Positions 1 to 7,155 of a stretch of DNA of 8,429 nt are shown piece after piece; position 1 is the first letter of the stretch, and every line of letters starts with the position of its first letter. A model generated the notes under the pieces. It worked only from the letters and a program-made list of their open reading frames with translations, was not told the origin of the DNA and ran no database searches. The position numbers and the translations under genes were made by a program. Source of the DNA: Tannerella sp. (GTDB lineage: Bacteria > Bacteroidota > Bacteroidia > Bacteroidales > Tannerellaceae); NCBI GenBank assembly GCA_031283785.1, contig JAITBC010000159.1, positions 1 through 8,429 on the forward strand, written 5' to 3'.

Positions 1-1
1 C

Positions 2-526
2 TCGTATGCCGTCCGGGTCGTTGTCGGAAGGCGGATAAACCGGCCATTCGACAGCGTGAAGCCATTCGAAGCCGAACACGGAGAGATGCCTGAACACGGA
101 GAGCTGCCAGAACATGGAGAGCTGCCAGAACATGGAGAGCTGCCAGACCCCGGAGAGCTGCCTGAACACGGAATGCCGGATGAAGCATGGCAGATTAATA
201 GCGAACTGCTTGGGCATGTGTGGCTTGCCGGCAAACGTCATAAAGGCATGTTATATATCGGTTCCCGTCCTACCGTTCATGATCATGGTGATGTGAGTAT
301 CGAAGTAAATATTTTTGATTTTTCGGAAGATATATATGATGAAGCTATTACTGTTGAGTTTGTTGAATTTATCCGGGGAGATATGAAGTTCGGTTCGCTG
401 GATGAACTGAAGATGCAGATGTTGTTTGACAGGCGTAAAGCAGATGAAATCCTGGAAAAGCAAAAGTCCGGAACGGAAGATTGCTTTTCCAGGATAGCCT
501 CAAATGAATGTAAGAACGACGGATAG
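2..526 (+). CDS. ribF: Bifunctional riboflavin kinase/FAD synthetase, C-terminal (flavokinase) part; 5' end lies outside the window
   Basis: RibF phosphorylates riboflavin to FMN and adenylates FMN to FAD in the cytoplasm. Only the C-terminal kinase domain is present; the adenylyltransferase half and the PTAN motif lie upstream. The frame is open from base 2, reading SYAVRVVVG like the family GVYAVRV strand, so the GTG at 56 is an internal Val codon, not a start. Family signatures follow: GMLYIGSRPT, then SIEVNIFDF with the Glu expected to be the catalytic base, then a C-terminal helix reading KFGSLDELKMQM. Between the first strand and GMLYIG there is an insertion of roughly 45 residues rich in EHGELP hexapeptide repeats, where ordinary RibF has a short loop. 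The stop is TAG at 524-526, followed 22 bp later by the M20 deacylase gene, so the two may be co-transcribed. Identification rests on the motifs; the effect of the insertion is unknown. Confidence 0.9.
   Translation, partial: SYAVRVVVGRRINRPFDSVKPFEAEHGEMPEHGELPEHGELPEHGELPDPGELPEHGMPDEAWQINSELLGHVWLAGKRHKGMLYIGSRPTVHDHGDVSIEVNIFDFSEDIYDEAITVEFVEFIRGDMKFGSLDELKMQMLFDRRKADEILEKQKSGTEDCFSRIASNECKNDG
74..178 (+). repeat. 18-bp tandem repeat (about 5.8 copies) inside ribF
   Basis: Six consecutive units begin at 74, 92, 110, 128, 146 and 164. They encode EHGEMP, EHGELP, EHGELP, EHGELP, DPGELP and a shortened EHGMP. Units three and four are identical at DNA level; the others differ at one to four bases, and the last lacks one GAG codon. 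The unit length is a multiple of three, so gain or loss of copies leaves the reading frame intact. The array is a coding minisatellite, not a CRISPR: there are no spacers between units. Acidic, Pro- and Gly-containing units suggest an exposed flexible loop. Confidence 0.95.
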
Positions 527-548
527 CTTTTAATGGATGTGATTTTGA

Positions 549-1631
549 ATGTTGAATGATAATTTTAATAAAGTGGAACATTTTTACGATGCAATTGATT
601 TACTGAAGGGAATGATTTCGATTTCTTCGTTTAGCCGCGAGGAAAAACAGGTTGCGGATTTTTTGCAGGCTTACTGGACGCGTGCAGGCAGGACTGTTAA
701 CCGTCAAGGGAATAACCTGTGGTTGACAGCCGGGTGTGATACGTCGAAACCTGTGTTGTTGCTTAATTCCCATATAGATACGGTGCGTCCGGTTGGTGGC
801 TGGACGAAAGACGCCTTCACTCCGTATGAGCCGGAGAATGATATCTTATACGGATTAGGCAGTAATGATGCGGGAGCTTCCGTTGTTTCCATGTATGAAG
901 CGTTTACCATTTTATCGCTAAGGGAGCAGCCTTATAATCTTATATTTTTAGCTTCGGCGGAAGAAGAAATATCCGGTAAAAACGGCGTGGAAAGCGTCCT
1001 GCCGTTACTTCCCGTCATTTCATTTGCCGTTGTCGGCGAACCTACAGGTATGCAGCCTGCTGTTGCAGAGCGAGGACTGATGGTGCTTGACTGTACCGTT
1101 ACGGGGAAGGCCGGACATGCGGCGCGAAATGAAGGTATCAATGCAATATCTCTTGCCATTGGTGATATTGAATGGTTTAACCGTTTCCGATTTCCCGGCG
1201 AGAGTGAGCTGTTAGGCCCGGTGAAGATGAGCGTTACGCAGATACAGGCCGGAACGCAGCATAATGTGATACCTGACCGTTGTACGTTTGTCGTAGATAT
1301 ACGAAGCAACGAGTTTTATTCCAACGAGGAGTTGTTACGGCAGATAAAAGGGTATGTCAGGTGTGAGGCGACGCCTCGCAGCACGCGCCTGAACTCATCA
1401 CGCACGGATATGAATCATCCGTTTGTAAGGCGTGCCGTTATGATGGGCAAACATCCGTTCGGCTCTCCTGCTTTGAGCGATCAGGCGCTCATGCCGTTTG
1501 CATCGGTAAAGACAGGCCCGGGAGATTCGTCCCGTTCGCACAGCGCCGATGAATACGTCCGTCCGTCCGAGGTGCGTGAAGCGATAGACGCCTATGTCAT
1601 GTTGCTGGATGGTCTGGAAATAACACGTTAA
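549..1631 (+). CDS. argE: M20-family metallo-deacylase, ArgE-like (N-acyl-ornithine or N-acyl-citrulline deacylase)
   Basis: This 360-residue protein is a probable cytoplasmic zinc enzyme that removes the acyl group from an arginine-pathway intermediate. Visible M20 features in order are LNSHIDTV (His75, Asp77), GSNDAGAS (Asp107), SAEEE (Glu138 as general base, Glu139 as zinc ligand), VGEPT (Glu164) and RSHSADEY (His331). The middle section GKAGHAARNEG and GTQHNVIPDRCTFVVDIR is the dimerisation domain. All expected metal ligands are present and the length is normal. Where many M20 enzymes have D-x-K-G, this one has D-A-G, which I recall as typical of the Bacteroidota clade. Bacteroides makes arginine through N-succinylated intermediates, so the substrate may be succinyl- rather than acetyl-ornithine or -citrulline; sequence alone cannot decide. 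Other arginine genes are not in the window. The ATG at 549 is the first in frame and has no clear ribosome binding site. Confidence 0.88.
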   Translation: MLNDNFNKVEHFYDAIDLLKGMISISSFSREEKQVADFLQAYWTRAGRTVNRQGNNLWLTAGCDTSKPVLLLNSHIDTVRPVGGWTKDAFTPYEPENDILYGLGSNDAGASVVSMYEAFTILSLREQPYNLIFLASAEEEISGKNGVESVLPLLPVISFAVVGEPTGMQPAVAERGLMVLDCTVTGKAGHAARNEGINAISLAIGDIEWFNRFRFPGESELLGPVKMSVTQIQAGTQHNVIPDRCTFVVDIRSNEFYSNEELLRQIKGYVRCEATPRSTRLNSSRTDMNHPFVRRAVMMGKHPFGSPALSDQALMPFASVKTGPGDSSRSHSADEYVRPSEVREAIDAYVMLLDGLEITR

Positions 1632-1645
1632 CACGGTTACATGGA

Positions 1646-2935
1646 GTGTTCAAAGATATTATAAATACCATAAGCGCACGTTATCTTGCAGCGTTTCTGA
1701 ATTTATTGCTGATATTTGTCAACAGTAAAGTTTTGGGACGTGAAGGAATGGGTGTGATTAGCGTTATTTATGTATCGGCTAATCTTGCCGTTATTTTCAA
1801 CAGTATTCTTTGCGGTAATACGATTGTTTATTTTATGAACAGATATAATCTGCGGCATGTATTTTTTCCGGCTTATGTGTGGGCACTTGCAGGTTCTGCC
1901 GTCGCTTGCTGTGTGATGTATCTTTTTGATATGTTGCCGGAAGGGTATGGATTTGCCGTATTTGTTCTGGCGGTGCTTATGTCGCTTGTCGGCGCAAACA
2001 CATTGATGTTGCTTGGTAAGGATAATGTGAAAGGATTCAACATGGTGTTCGTCCTGCACGGGATATTCATGTTTGTCGTCCTGCTTTTCGTTTATTATAT
2101 TGCCGGTTGTAAGAGCGTTAACGGTTATGTTGCCGGACTGTTTACGGCATATGTCACGGCATATGCATACAGTTTTATCTTGTTATTGCCTCATTTGCCG
2201 CGAAGGAAAAATGCTCCGGTCAATGTCCCGTTGCGGAAAATCCTGAAAGAGATGTTTGTATACGGCATGTGGAGCGGGGCTGACAATCTTGCCGAAGGTC
2301 TTGCCGTCCGTCTTAACTATTTCCTTGTCAGAAGCGCCGGCGGATACGGGAATGTAGGTTTGCTGGATTCCGGCACGAAAATATCGGAGAGCGTGTGGCA
2401 TATAAGTAATAGCGTTAGCTATATGGAATATAACAGCGTTTCGAAGACTGCAGACCGGAAAGAACAAAAACGTGTGACCCTGCAATTGTTTAAGTTCACA
2501 TATTGTGCGCTTGCCGTGGTTATGGCCGTCATCATCTGCATACCGGAACGGATTTATACCGAATATCTTCTGACACCGGAATTTGCCGGCATACGTAAAG
2601 TCGTTATAGCCTTGTCGGCCGGCATCGTCACTTTGGGAAGCAATCGCATATTAAGTCATTATTTTATAGGAAGCGGGAATATTAAATACAGTACATTCGC
2701 CTCCGTATGCGGATTCATCATCCTGCTTGCAGCAGGCGTTATCCTGATTCCCGCGCATGGCGTTTTCGGAGCCGCCCTTACGTCGAGTATCGCATATGCG
2801 GGAATGTTGTTGTTTTCGTTGATTGTGTTTATGAAACAGACGGGAACCTCCGTAAGGGAACTTTTGCCATCGAACGAAGATATGGCGGAATTGCGCGGGA
2901 AGATCAGCGGCATGATTCGCCGGAAACAAAATTAA
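1646..2935 (+). CDS. Oligosaccharide flippase-like multi-pass membrane protein (MATE/Wzx-type fold)
   Basis: This 429-residue inner-membrane protein has about 10-12 hydrophobic segments. Examples lie near the N terminus (AAFLNLLLIFV), then VISVIYVSANLAVIF, YVWALAGSAVACCVMYLF and VVLLFVYYIAG, and near the C terminus IILLAAGVILIPA and AGMLLFSLIVFM. The opening pattern, RYLAAFLNL then NSKVLGREGMGVIS, resembles the first helix of Wzx/MATE polysaccharide exporters (usual form LGxEGxG). Such proteins flip lipid-linked sugars across the inner membrane. No glycosyltransferase lies beside it in the window, so the substrate is unknown. The start is GTG at 1646; no in-frame ATG precedes it, and the ATG at 1641 is out of frame and soon hits a stop. 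GGAG at 1643-1646 is too close to be a normal Shine-Dalgarno site. It lies 14 bp after the deacylase stop, so co-transcription is likely. It ends facing the minus-strand operon. Confidence 0.82.
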   Translation: MFKDIINTISARYLAAFLNLLLIFVNSKVLGREGMGVISVIYVSANLAVIFNSILCGNTIVYFMNRYNLRHVFFPAYVWALAGSAVACCVMYLFDMLPEGYGFAVFVLAVLMSLVGANTLMLLGKDNVKGFNMVFVLHGIFMFVVLLFVYYIAGCKSVNGYVAGLFTAYVTAYAYSFILLLPHLPRRKNAPVNVPLRKILKEMFVYGMWSGADNLAEGLAVRLNYFLVRSAGGYGNVGLLDSGTKISESVWHISNSVSYMEYNSVSKTADRKEQKRVTLQLFKFTYCALAVVMAVIICIPERIYTEYLLTPEFAGIRKVVIALSAGIVTLGSNRILSHYFIGSGNIKYSTFASVCGFIILLAAGVILIPAHGVFGAALTSSIAYAGMLLFSLIVFMKQTGTSVRELLPSNEDMAELRGKISGMIRRKQN

Positions 2936-2986
2936 ATATGAGAATTGTACGGTTTACAGGAGGCGCATGCAATGAGAAAATCCGTT

Positions 2987-4456
2987 TTACCGCTTTATCC
3001 AGGCTGAGGGATTGAGTTTCGCACGCTCTTTCCATATCTGGAAGTGGAGTATGGTTTCATTTCCTTTTTCCGTATCGGTGAAGATTTTACCCAAGGGCTG
3101 AAGTGTTTCGACAACGTCGCCTGCTCTCACATAAACCTGACTCAGGTTGCTGTATACGGATAAGTAATTTCCATGACGGACGATTACGTTATTGTTATAT
3201 CCGGGCATGACAAAAACGCGCGTGACGACGCCTTTGAATATGGCGCAGGCTTCGGCGCCGGAAGTTGTCTGCAAGTCTATCCCGTTGTTGTTGGTGCGTA
3301 CGTGCGACAGTTCTTGATGTTGATGCTCGCCGAATATTGATATAACCGTAAAATTCCCATTCAGGGGATATGGTAATTTGCCTTTGTTGCCGGCAAAATC
3401 TTTTGCCAGGTGAAGTTCTGTTTCCGTCATCCTGTAGTTTGCTGCCGGCGCTGTCTTTCCGTGTGCGTGTGCGGCGGATTCCGATACTGTCCCGTGTGCG
3501 GCGGATTTTCCCCCCGTCGATGCGGCAGGTTTTGCCGTCTCCGGCGCAGCGGATTCCGGCACTGTCCCGGATGTAGCGGCGGAACTGTTTTTTCCCGAGT
3601 TCAGGATATCTTCGGCAATCAGCGCTTCAATCTCCTTATTTAAATTGTCGGCTTCTTTTTTCTTTTGTTGCAGTTGTGTCTGCAGTTCTTTTCGTTTTTT
3701 GTTCAGTTCTCTGACTTCTTCTTGTTGCAGTTGTTCTTCCAGTTCTAATTTTTTATTTTCCTCTTCGCGTTGTGTCAGCAGTATCTGTTTGTCATTTCGT
3801 GTTTTTTCGAGTTCGGCCTTGCGGTCGGCAATCTCATTTTGTTTATTTATAATACGTTCGGCTTCTTTTTTCTGCCAGTCGGAATATTCGCGAAGGTAAC
3901 GCATGCGTCTGAATGATTGAGCGATGTCCTTGGCCGACAGAATCAGCAGCATTTTATATTGTGCTGTACGTTGTTCCTGTTGCCGGTTCAGCATTGATTT
4001 GGCATAATTTTCTTTGGTTCCGGCAAGATCTTTATTTAAGATATCGATATTGTCGTTCATTGACTGTATTTTTGCCTCTATTGCCGCTATCTCCTGCTCC
4101 AGGAGTGTCAGTATTCTTTTTCGTGAAAGAAGTTGTTGGGATAACAGATTCAATCTGTTGAGCGAATTTTTTGCGTTTGCGCTCGTTTCGTTGAGTAAGC
4201 GGGATGTCAGTTCAATATCATCAAGCGTCTTTTTTCTTTGGCTTTCCAGTTCCTGTACGGAGTATAACCCGGCGGCAGGAATCTGTATTCCAGGTGTTTT
4301 TCTGTTGGTTGTTGTCCCGGAGGCGGTTGTTTTTTTAGGCGTCTTACCGTTTCCGGTCATACTCCTGTCGCCGTTTTTTTTGTTTGCCTGGGCAAACGAT
4401 GGAGTCGACGCAGTACAGCAACAGGCAAGTACGATGACGATGTAGAGGCGTTTCAT
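2987..4456 (-). CDS. EnvC-like murein hydrolase activator: coiled coil plus degenerate LytM (M23) domain
   Basis: This 489-residue exported protein probably controls a cell-wall amidase in the periplasm. A Sec signal peptide (MKRLYIVIVLACCCTAS, cleavage near SFA-QA) is followed by a long charged Glu/Lys/Gln coiled coil at about residues 65-285. Next come an Ala/Ser/Pro-rich linker (about 290-340) and a LytM domain (about 350-489). Active LytM enzymes use HxxxD and HxH to bind zinc. Here the first His is Asn390 (NNNGID) and the first His of HxH is Ile469 (ILHFQIW); Asp394 and His471 remain. This loss is typical of EnvC-type activators, which stimulate amidases instead of cutting peptidoglycan. 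The fold is intact, with VRHG, VRAGDVVE and LNPSAWI present. The ATG at 4456 overlaps the TGA of the DUF4292 gene as ATGA, so translation is probably coupled. It is the last gene of the operon. I know the family, but the partner amidase is not visible here. Confidence 0.9.
   Translation of the reverse strand: MKRLYIVIVLACCCTASTPSFAQANKKNGDRSMTGNGKTPKKTTASGTTTNRKTPGIQIPAAGLYSVQELESQRKKTLDDIELTSRLLNETSANAKNSLNRLNLLSQQLLSRKRILTLLEQEIAAIEAKIQSMNDNIDILNKDLAGTKENYAKSMLNRQQEQRTAQYKMLLILSAKDIAQSFRRMRYLREYSDWQKKEAERIINKQNEIADRKAELEKTRNDKQILLTQREEENKKLELEEQLQQEEVRELNKKRKELQTQLQQKKKEADNLNKEIEALIAEDILNSGKNSSAATSGTVPESAAPETAKPAASTGGKSAAHGTVSESAAHAHGKTAPAANYRMTETELHLAKDFAGNKGKLPYPLNGNFTVISIFGEHQHQELSHVRTNNNGIDLQTTSGAEACAIFKGVVTRVFVMPGYNNNVIVRHGNYLSVYSNLSQVYVRAGDVVETLQPLGKIFTDTEKGNETILHFQIWKERAKLNPSAWIKR
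3471..3569 (-). repeat. Imperfect 24-bp direct repeat in the Ala/Pro/Ser linker of the EnvC-like gene
   Basis: The segments 3471-3494 and 3546-3569 match at 21 of 24 positions and lie 75 bp apart, which is exactly 25 codons. They encode GTVSESAA (residues 322-329) and GTVPESAA (297-304). The pattern suggests an old in-frame duplication within the low-complexity linker between coiled coil and LytM domain. No function beyond spacing is implied. Confidence 0.75.
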
Positions 4457-5313
4457 TGTTTGTCGAGCAATTTGATTATTTGTGAGAACGGCACCTGCTT
4501 ATATCCCGAAGGAATACTGAAATCCGTGTTTAGCGGACTGTTTATTTCCGGAGTGGAAAATGTTAGCGTGACGAGGCTCTGTGTCCGGTCATCGGCAGTT
4601 AACCGCGCTTCCATTCTGAAAGGGAATCGTTGTTTGCCGACGTTCTGAAAATCATCGTAATCCCATATAAGCGAATTGTTCCCGGACCTGTCGAGAATGG
4701 ACGTGGACAGCAGTTTTTCATCTCCGTCGGCCGTAAAAATGTACATCATGCCGCTTTCATCTTTTATTTTCAGTATGGCCGAATCTTTATTTTTACTCAT
4801 GCGGAAACGTCGTAACCGGCCGGGCGAAATCCCGCTTTCACCGGGTATAAATATGTTATTGGCGAATAGTGACTGTAAATTATGGAAGTTAAAATCGAAA
4901 GCGGATTTGCCTTTGATTTTCTCATAGCTTTCGGTGATGAAACATTTGTTCATGCGGTCGAGAATTTTGACGCTGTCGTTCGTCACTTCGATGCGGAACG
5001 CTTCGATTCCTAAAAGCGGCTGTATGGATAATTGGAGCCTGTCGTCGCAGATCATCTTTAATTGCGCCCTCACGCTGATTTCTTTTCCGGGACTGTTAAG
5101 TTCGAGTTTCAGGCGGGCTGAGAGCGTATGGAACCGGAATGAACGGTCAAGCAGGGAAGCAAAAAATATTTCTTCGGACTTCATGATTTCAGCGCCGGAA
5201 CCGACGACGCCTGTTGTGGATTTGCAGGCGGTAAGCAAACAGCATGAAATCAGTATGCCGCCGCATAAGGTCTTGTAAAACACTGTTTGCCAAATGTCAC
5301 TTTTTGGTTTCAT
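4453..5313 (-). CDS. DUF4292-type lipoprotein (probable LolA/LolB-like fold)
   Basis: This protein of about 286 residues matches my recollection of the Bacteroidota DUF4292 family, which sits between a TPR gene and an EnvC-like gene. The N terminus has a few charged residues, a hydrophobic stretch GGILISCCLLTAC and a lipobox L-T-A-C with the Cys at residue 30, so a lipid-anchored envelope protein is predicted. The body has alternating beta-strand patterns such as LSARLKLELNSPGKEISVRAQLKMI and ends with SIPSGYKQVPFSQIIKLL, consistent with a LolA/LolB-like lipid-binding half-barrel. The frame could start at 5379 or 5325, but ATG 5313 puts the signal sequence at the N terminus and leaves only a 17-bp overlap with the TPR gene. 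It shares ATGA with the downstream EnvC-like gene. A role in lipoprotein or lipid transport is inference; family assignment is fairly sure, function is not. Confidence 0.83.
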   Translation of the reverse strand: MKPKSDIWQTVFYKTLCGGILISCCLLTACKSTTGVVGSGAEIMKSEEIFFASLLDRSFRFHTLSARLKLELNSPGKEISVRAQLKMICDDRLQLSIQPLLGIEAFRIEVTNDSVKILDRMNKCFITESYEKIKGKSAFDFNFHNLQSLFANNIFIPGESGISPGRLRRFRMSKNKDSAILKIKDESGMMYIFTADGDEKLLSTSILDRSGNNSLIWDYDDFQNVGKQRFPFRMEARLTADDRTQSLVTLTFSTPEINSPLNTDFSIPSGYKQVPFSQIIKLLDKQ

Positions 5314-7138
5314 CCGTCTTTTCATCCGTATTATTAAAAAGTTCGTCTTCTGTTTCTTCAAAATATGTTTTCTCGGCAATTTTCCTGTTTAACGTTGTGT
5401 TGTTTTTGCCGGCCTCTTTTGCTTTTACCCACAGTTCGACAGCTTTTTCCTTTTCGCCCGACATATACAGTATATCACCGTAATGATCTATTAATTCCGC
5501 ATTTGTCCGGTCTTTGGATAAGGCCTGTTCGATATACATTTTTGCCAGCGGATAATTGCCCTGCACGAAAAATATCCATGCATAAGTATCTATATACGTT
5601 GCATTTTCGGGATTCATCTTTATACATAATGCACTCATTCGCTCCGCTTTTGTCAGATCTCTTTTCAGAAGAGACAGATAATAGGCATAATTGTTTAATA
5701 CGACGGAGTTTTTGTCGTTATATTTTAATGCTTCTTCATACGCTTCGAATGCTTTATTTAAGTCGTTAATACGGAAATAAGTATCGCCGATTTGTCCGTA
5801 AAATTCAGACGTAAGGGCGGTGTTTTCTTTCGGGATGAGCGGGATGGCATCCTGATAGGTTTCGATTGCCAGCTGATATTTTTGTTGCTGAAAATATGCA
5901 ACGCCGAGGTAAAGCCTGAACTCCATAGCTTCCGGGAATATCTCACGGCATTTGTTGCATATACGTATCATTTCATCCGTATCTTCCATCCGGAACGATA
6001 ATTGCAGCAGTTGTTGCCATGCAATGATATTCTCAGGGTCGCTTTCCGAGACTAACTGGTATTGGAAACGAGCTTCGTCGAATTTGTTTTGCGATACCAG
6101 AAATTCACCGTATGCCAGTTTTAATTTCGACTCGTCGGGATGTTGCTCCATAAGGGTCAGAAACAGAGCATTTGCATTGTCGGGATCCTGTATGCCGTGT
6201 TGCCGTACGATGTAACGCGCCAGGATGTTCATTTTGGTGTTGACATCGAGCCTTTCGTTTATTAACGCCTCGTTTATCTGTTGCCTGGCCACATCTTTTT
6301 GTCCGGTCTTTTCATAATAATTGGCCATTGAAACAGGAAGGTAAGGCGATTCGGGGTCCGTTTTATGCGCCCGGTTATAATATTGCAAAGCCTTTACCGT
6401 ATCATTACGTTGCAGGTACAAATCTCCGATCATAACCGGATAGCGGGCTTCCGTCGGAAATTTGCCGGCAAGTTTGTGAAGCTCATTAAATGCGCTGTCG
6501 GGCTGTTCGATATTCATATACAGATGGAATTTTTCCATAGATAAGGCTTCGTGCATGCCGATACCGTTTTCCAGTGCGTTATATGTATCAATGGCTTTCC
6601 CTATTTCTCCCATACGCGAGTATGATTCGGCAAGGTAATAGTTGAGTTCCGGCTTTTCGGGTAAAACCCGTGTCAGTATTTCATATTCCTCTGCCGCTTC
6701 GCCGAACATTCCCATATTGAAAAGCAGTGTGGCCAGAGCGCTCCGGTATTCGTGGTTATGAGGCGCATATGTTATCGTCTTTTTTAAAAACGAGACGGCG
6801 TTGTCCGGTTGGTCAAGCCGTAAGTAGTAGGATGAAATCTCAAACATGGCGGCAGAGGACGTAGAGTCTATCTCCAGGCAATGGCGGAACATTTCGAAGG
6901 AAGCATCGAATGTTTCTGCATTTTTCAGTCTGATTCCTTCATAAAAGAAATAATCGAATTTACGTTCTTTCATGGGGTAGGGGATACCCGTGCCGCCGTC
7001 GTCGCGCCGGCCGTCTTCTCCCCATGCCGGGAGAGCGCTGACGCCGCCCGCAGACGTAAAGGGAATGCCGCCGCCGGCCACGCATAACAGCAGGCATAAC
7101 GCGCCGCCCAATTTATGTATTCCTGTTTGTTTTATCAT
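5297..7138 (-). CDS. Exported tetratricopeptide-repeat protein
   Basis: This 613-residue protein has an N-terminal hydrophobic signal sequence (GGALCLLLCVAGGGIPF, cleavage near residue 30; no valid lipobox). A low-complexity Gly/Asp/Arg stretch follows, then about fifteen TPR units from residue 60 to about 590. Representative units contain YYLRLDQPDNAVSFLKK, YYLAESYSRMGEIGKAI, IGDTYFRINDLNKAFEAYEE and YGDILYMSGEKEKAVELW, with the usual 34-residue spacing and small and aromatic residues at helix contacts. The C terminus is an acidic/Lys-rich tail (TDEKTDETKK). TPR solenoids bind other proteins; this one is likely a periplasmic scaffold or adaptor. No enzymatic motif is seen. The start is ATG at 7138, 17 bp after the dut stop. 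Its 3' end overlaps the DUF4292 start by 17 bp, so the two are probably translationally linked. The partner proteins are unknown; the operon suggests the DUF4292 lipoprotein and the EnvC-like protein as candidates. Confidence 0.93.
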   Translation of the reverse strand: MIKQTGIHKLGGALCLLLCVAGGGIPFTSAGGVSALPAWGEDGRRDDGGTGIPYPMKERKFDYFFYEGIRLKNAETFDASFEMFRHCLEIDSTSSAAMFEISSYYLRLDQPDNAVSFLKKTITYAPHNHEYRSALATLLFNMGMFGEAAEEYEILTRVLPEKPELNYYLAESYSRMGEIGKAIDTYNALENGIGMHEALSMEKFHLYMNIEQPDSAFNELHKLAGKFPTEARYPVMIGDLYLQRNDTVKALQYYNRAHKTDPESPYLPVSMANYYEKTGQKDVARQQINEALINERLDVNTKMNILARYIVRQHGIQDPDNANALFLTLMEQHPDESKLKLAYGEFLVSQNKFDEARFQYQLVSESDPENIIAWQQLLQLSFRMEDTDEMIRICNKCREIFPEAMEFRLYLGVAYFQQQKYQLAIETYQDAIPLIPKENTALTSEFYGQIGDTYFRINDLNKAFEAYEEALKYNDKNSVVLNNYAYYLSLLKRDLTKAERMSALCIKMNPENATYIDTYAWIFFVQGNYPLAKMYIEQALSKDRTNAELIDHYGDILYMSGEKEKAVELWVKAKEAGKNNTTLNRKIAEKTYFEETEDELFNNTDEKTDETKK

Positions 7139-7155
7139 AATTATATTTTTGTGAA

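Noticed and set aside
56..58. GTG at 56 as the start of a small separate gene
   Set aside because: The frame is open upstream to base 2 and encodes the conserved YAVRV strand of RibF, so this is an internal Val codon.
74..178. Regular short repeats that might suggest a CRISPR array
   Set aside because: Units are contiguous, 18 bp long, have no spacers and are read through by ribF in frame.
114..296. Alternative plus-strand frame reading MESCQNMESCQT through the repeat array
   Set aside because: It is a by-product of the 18-bp periodicity in another frame; the overlapping ribF frame has clear family motifs.
2936..2986. Expected bidirectional terminator between converging flippase and EnvC-like genes
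   Set aside because: Only trivial pairings are visible (a 4-bp AAAA/TTTT stem and the palindrome GCATGC); no stable hairpin with a T run.
2707..3015. Plus-strand frame across the flippase and EnvC-like 3' ends
   Set aside because: It overlaps two well-supported genes, has no family resemblance, and shows Arg-rich composition typical of a shadow frame.
3645..3899. Ser/Cys/Phe-rich plus-strand frame
   Set aside because: It is antisense to Glu/Lys/Gln-rich coiled-coil codons of the EnvC-like gene, which automatically yields Ser, Phe and Cys codons.
7144..7151. TATTTTTG on the plus strand between the TPR and dut genes
   Set aside because: It matches the promoter consensus but no plus-strand gene follows; AT-rich spacers give such matches by chance.
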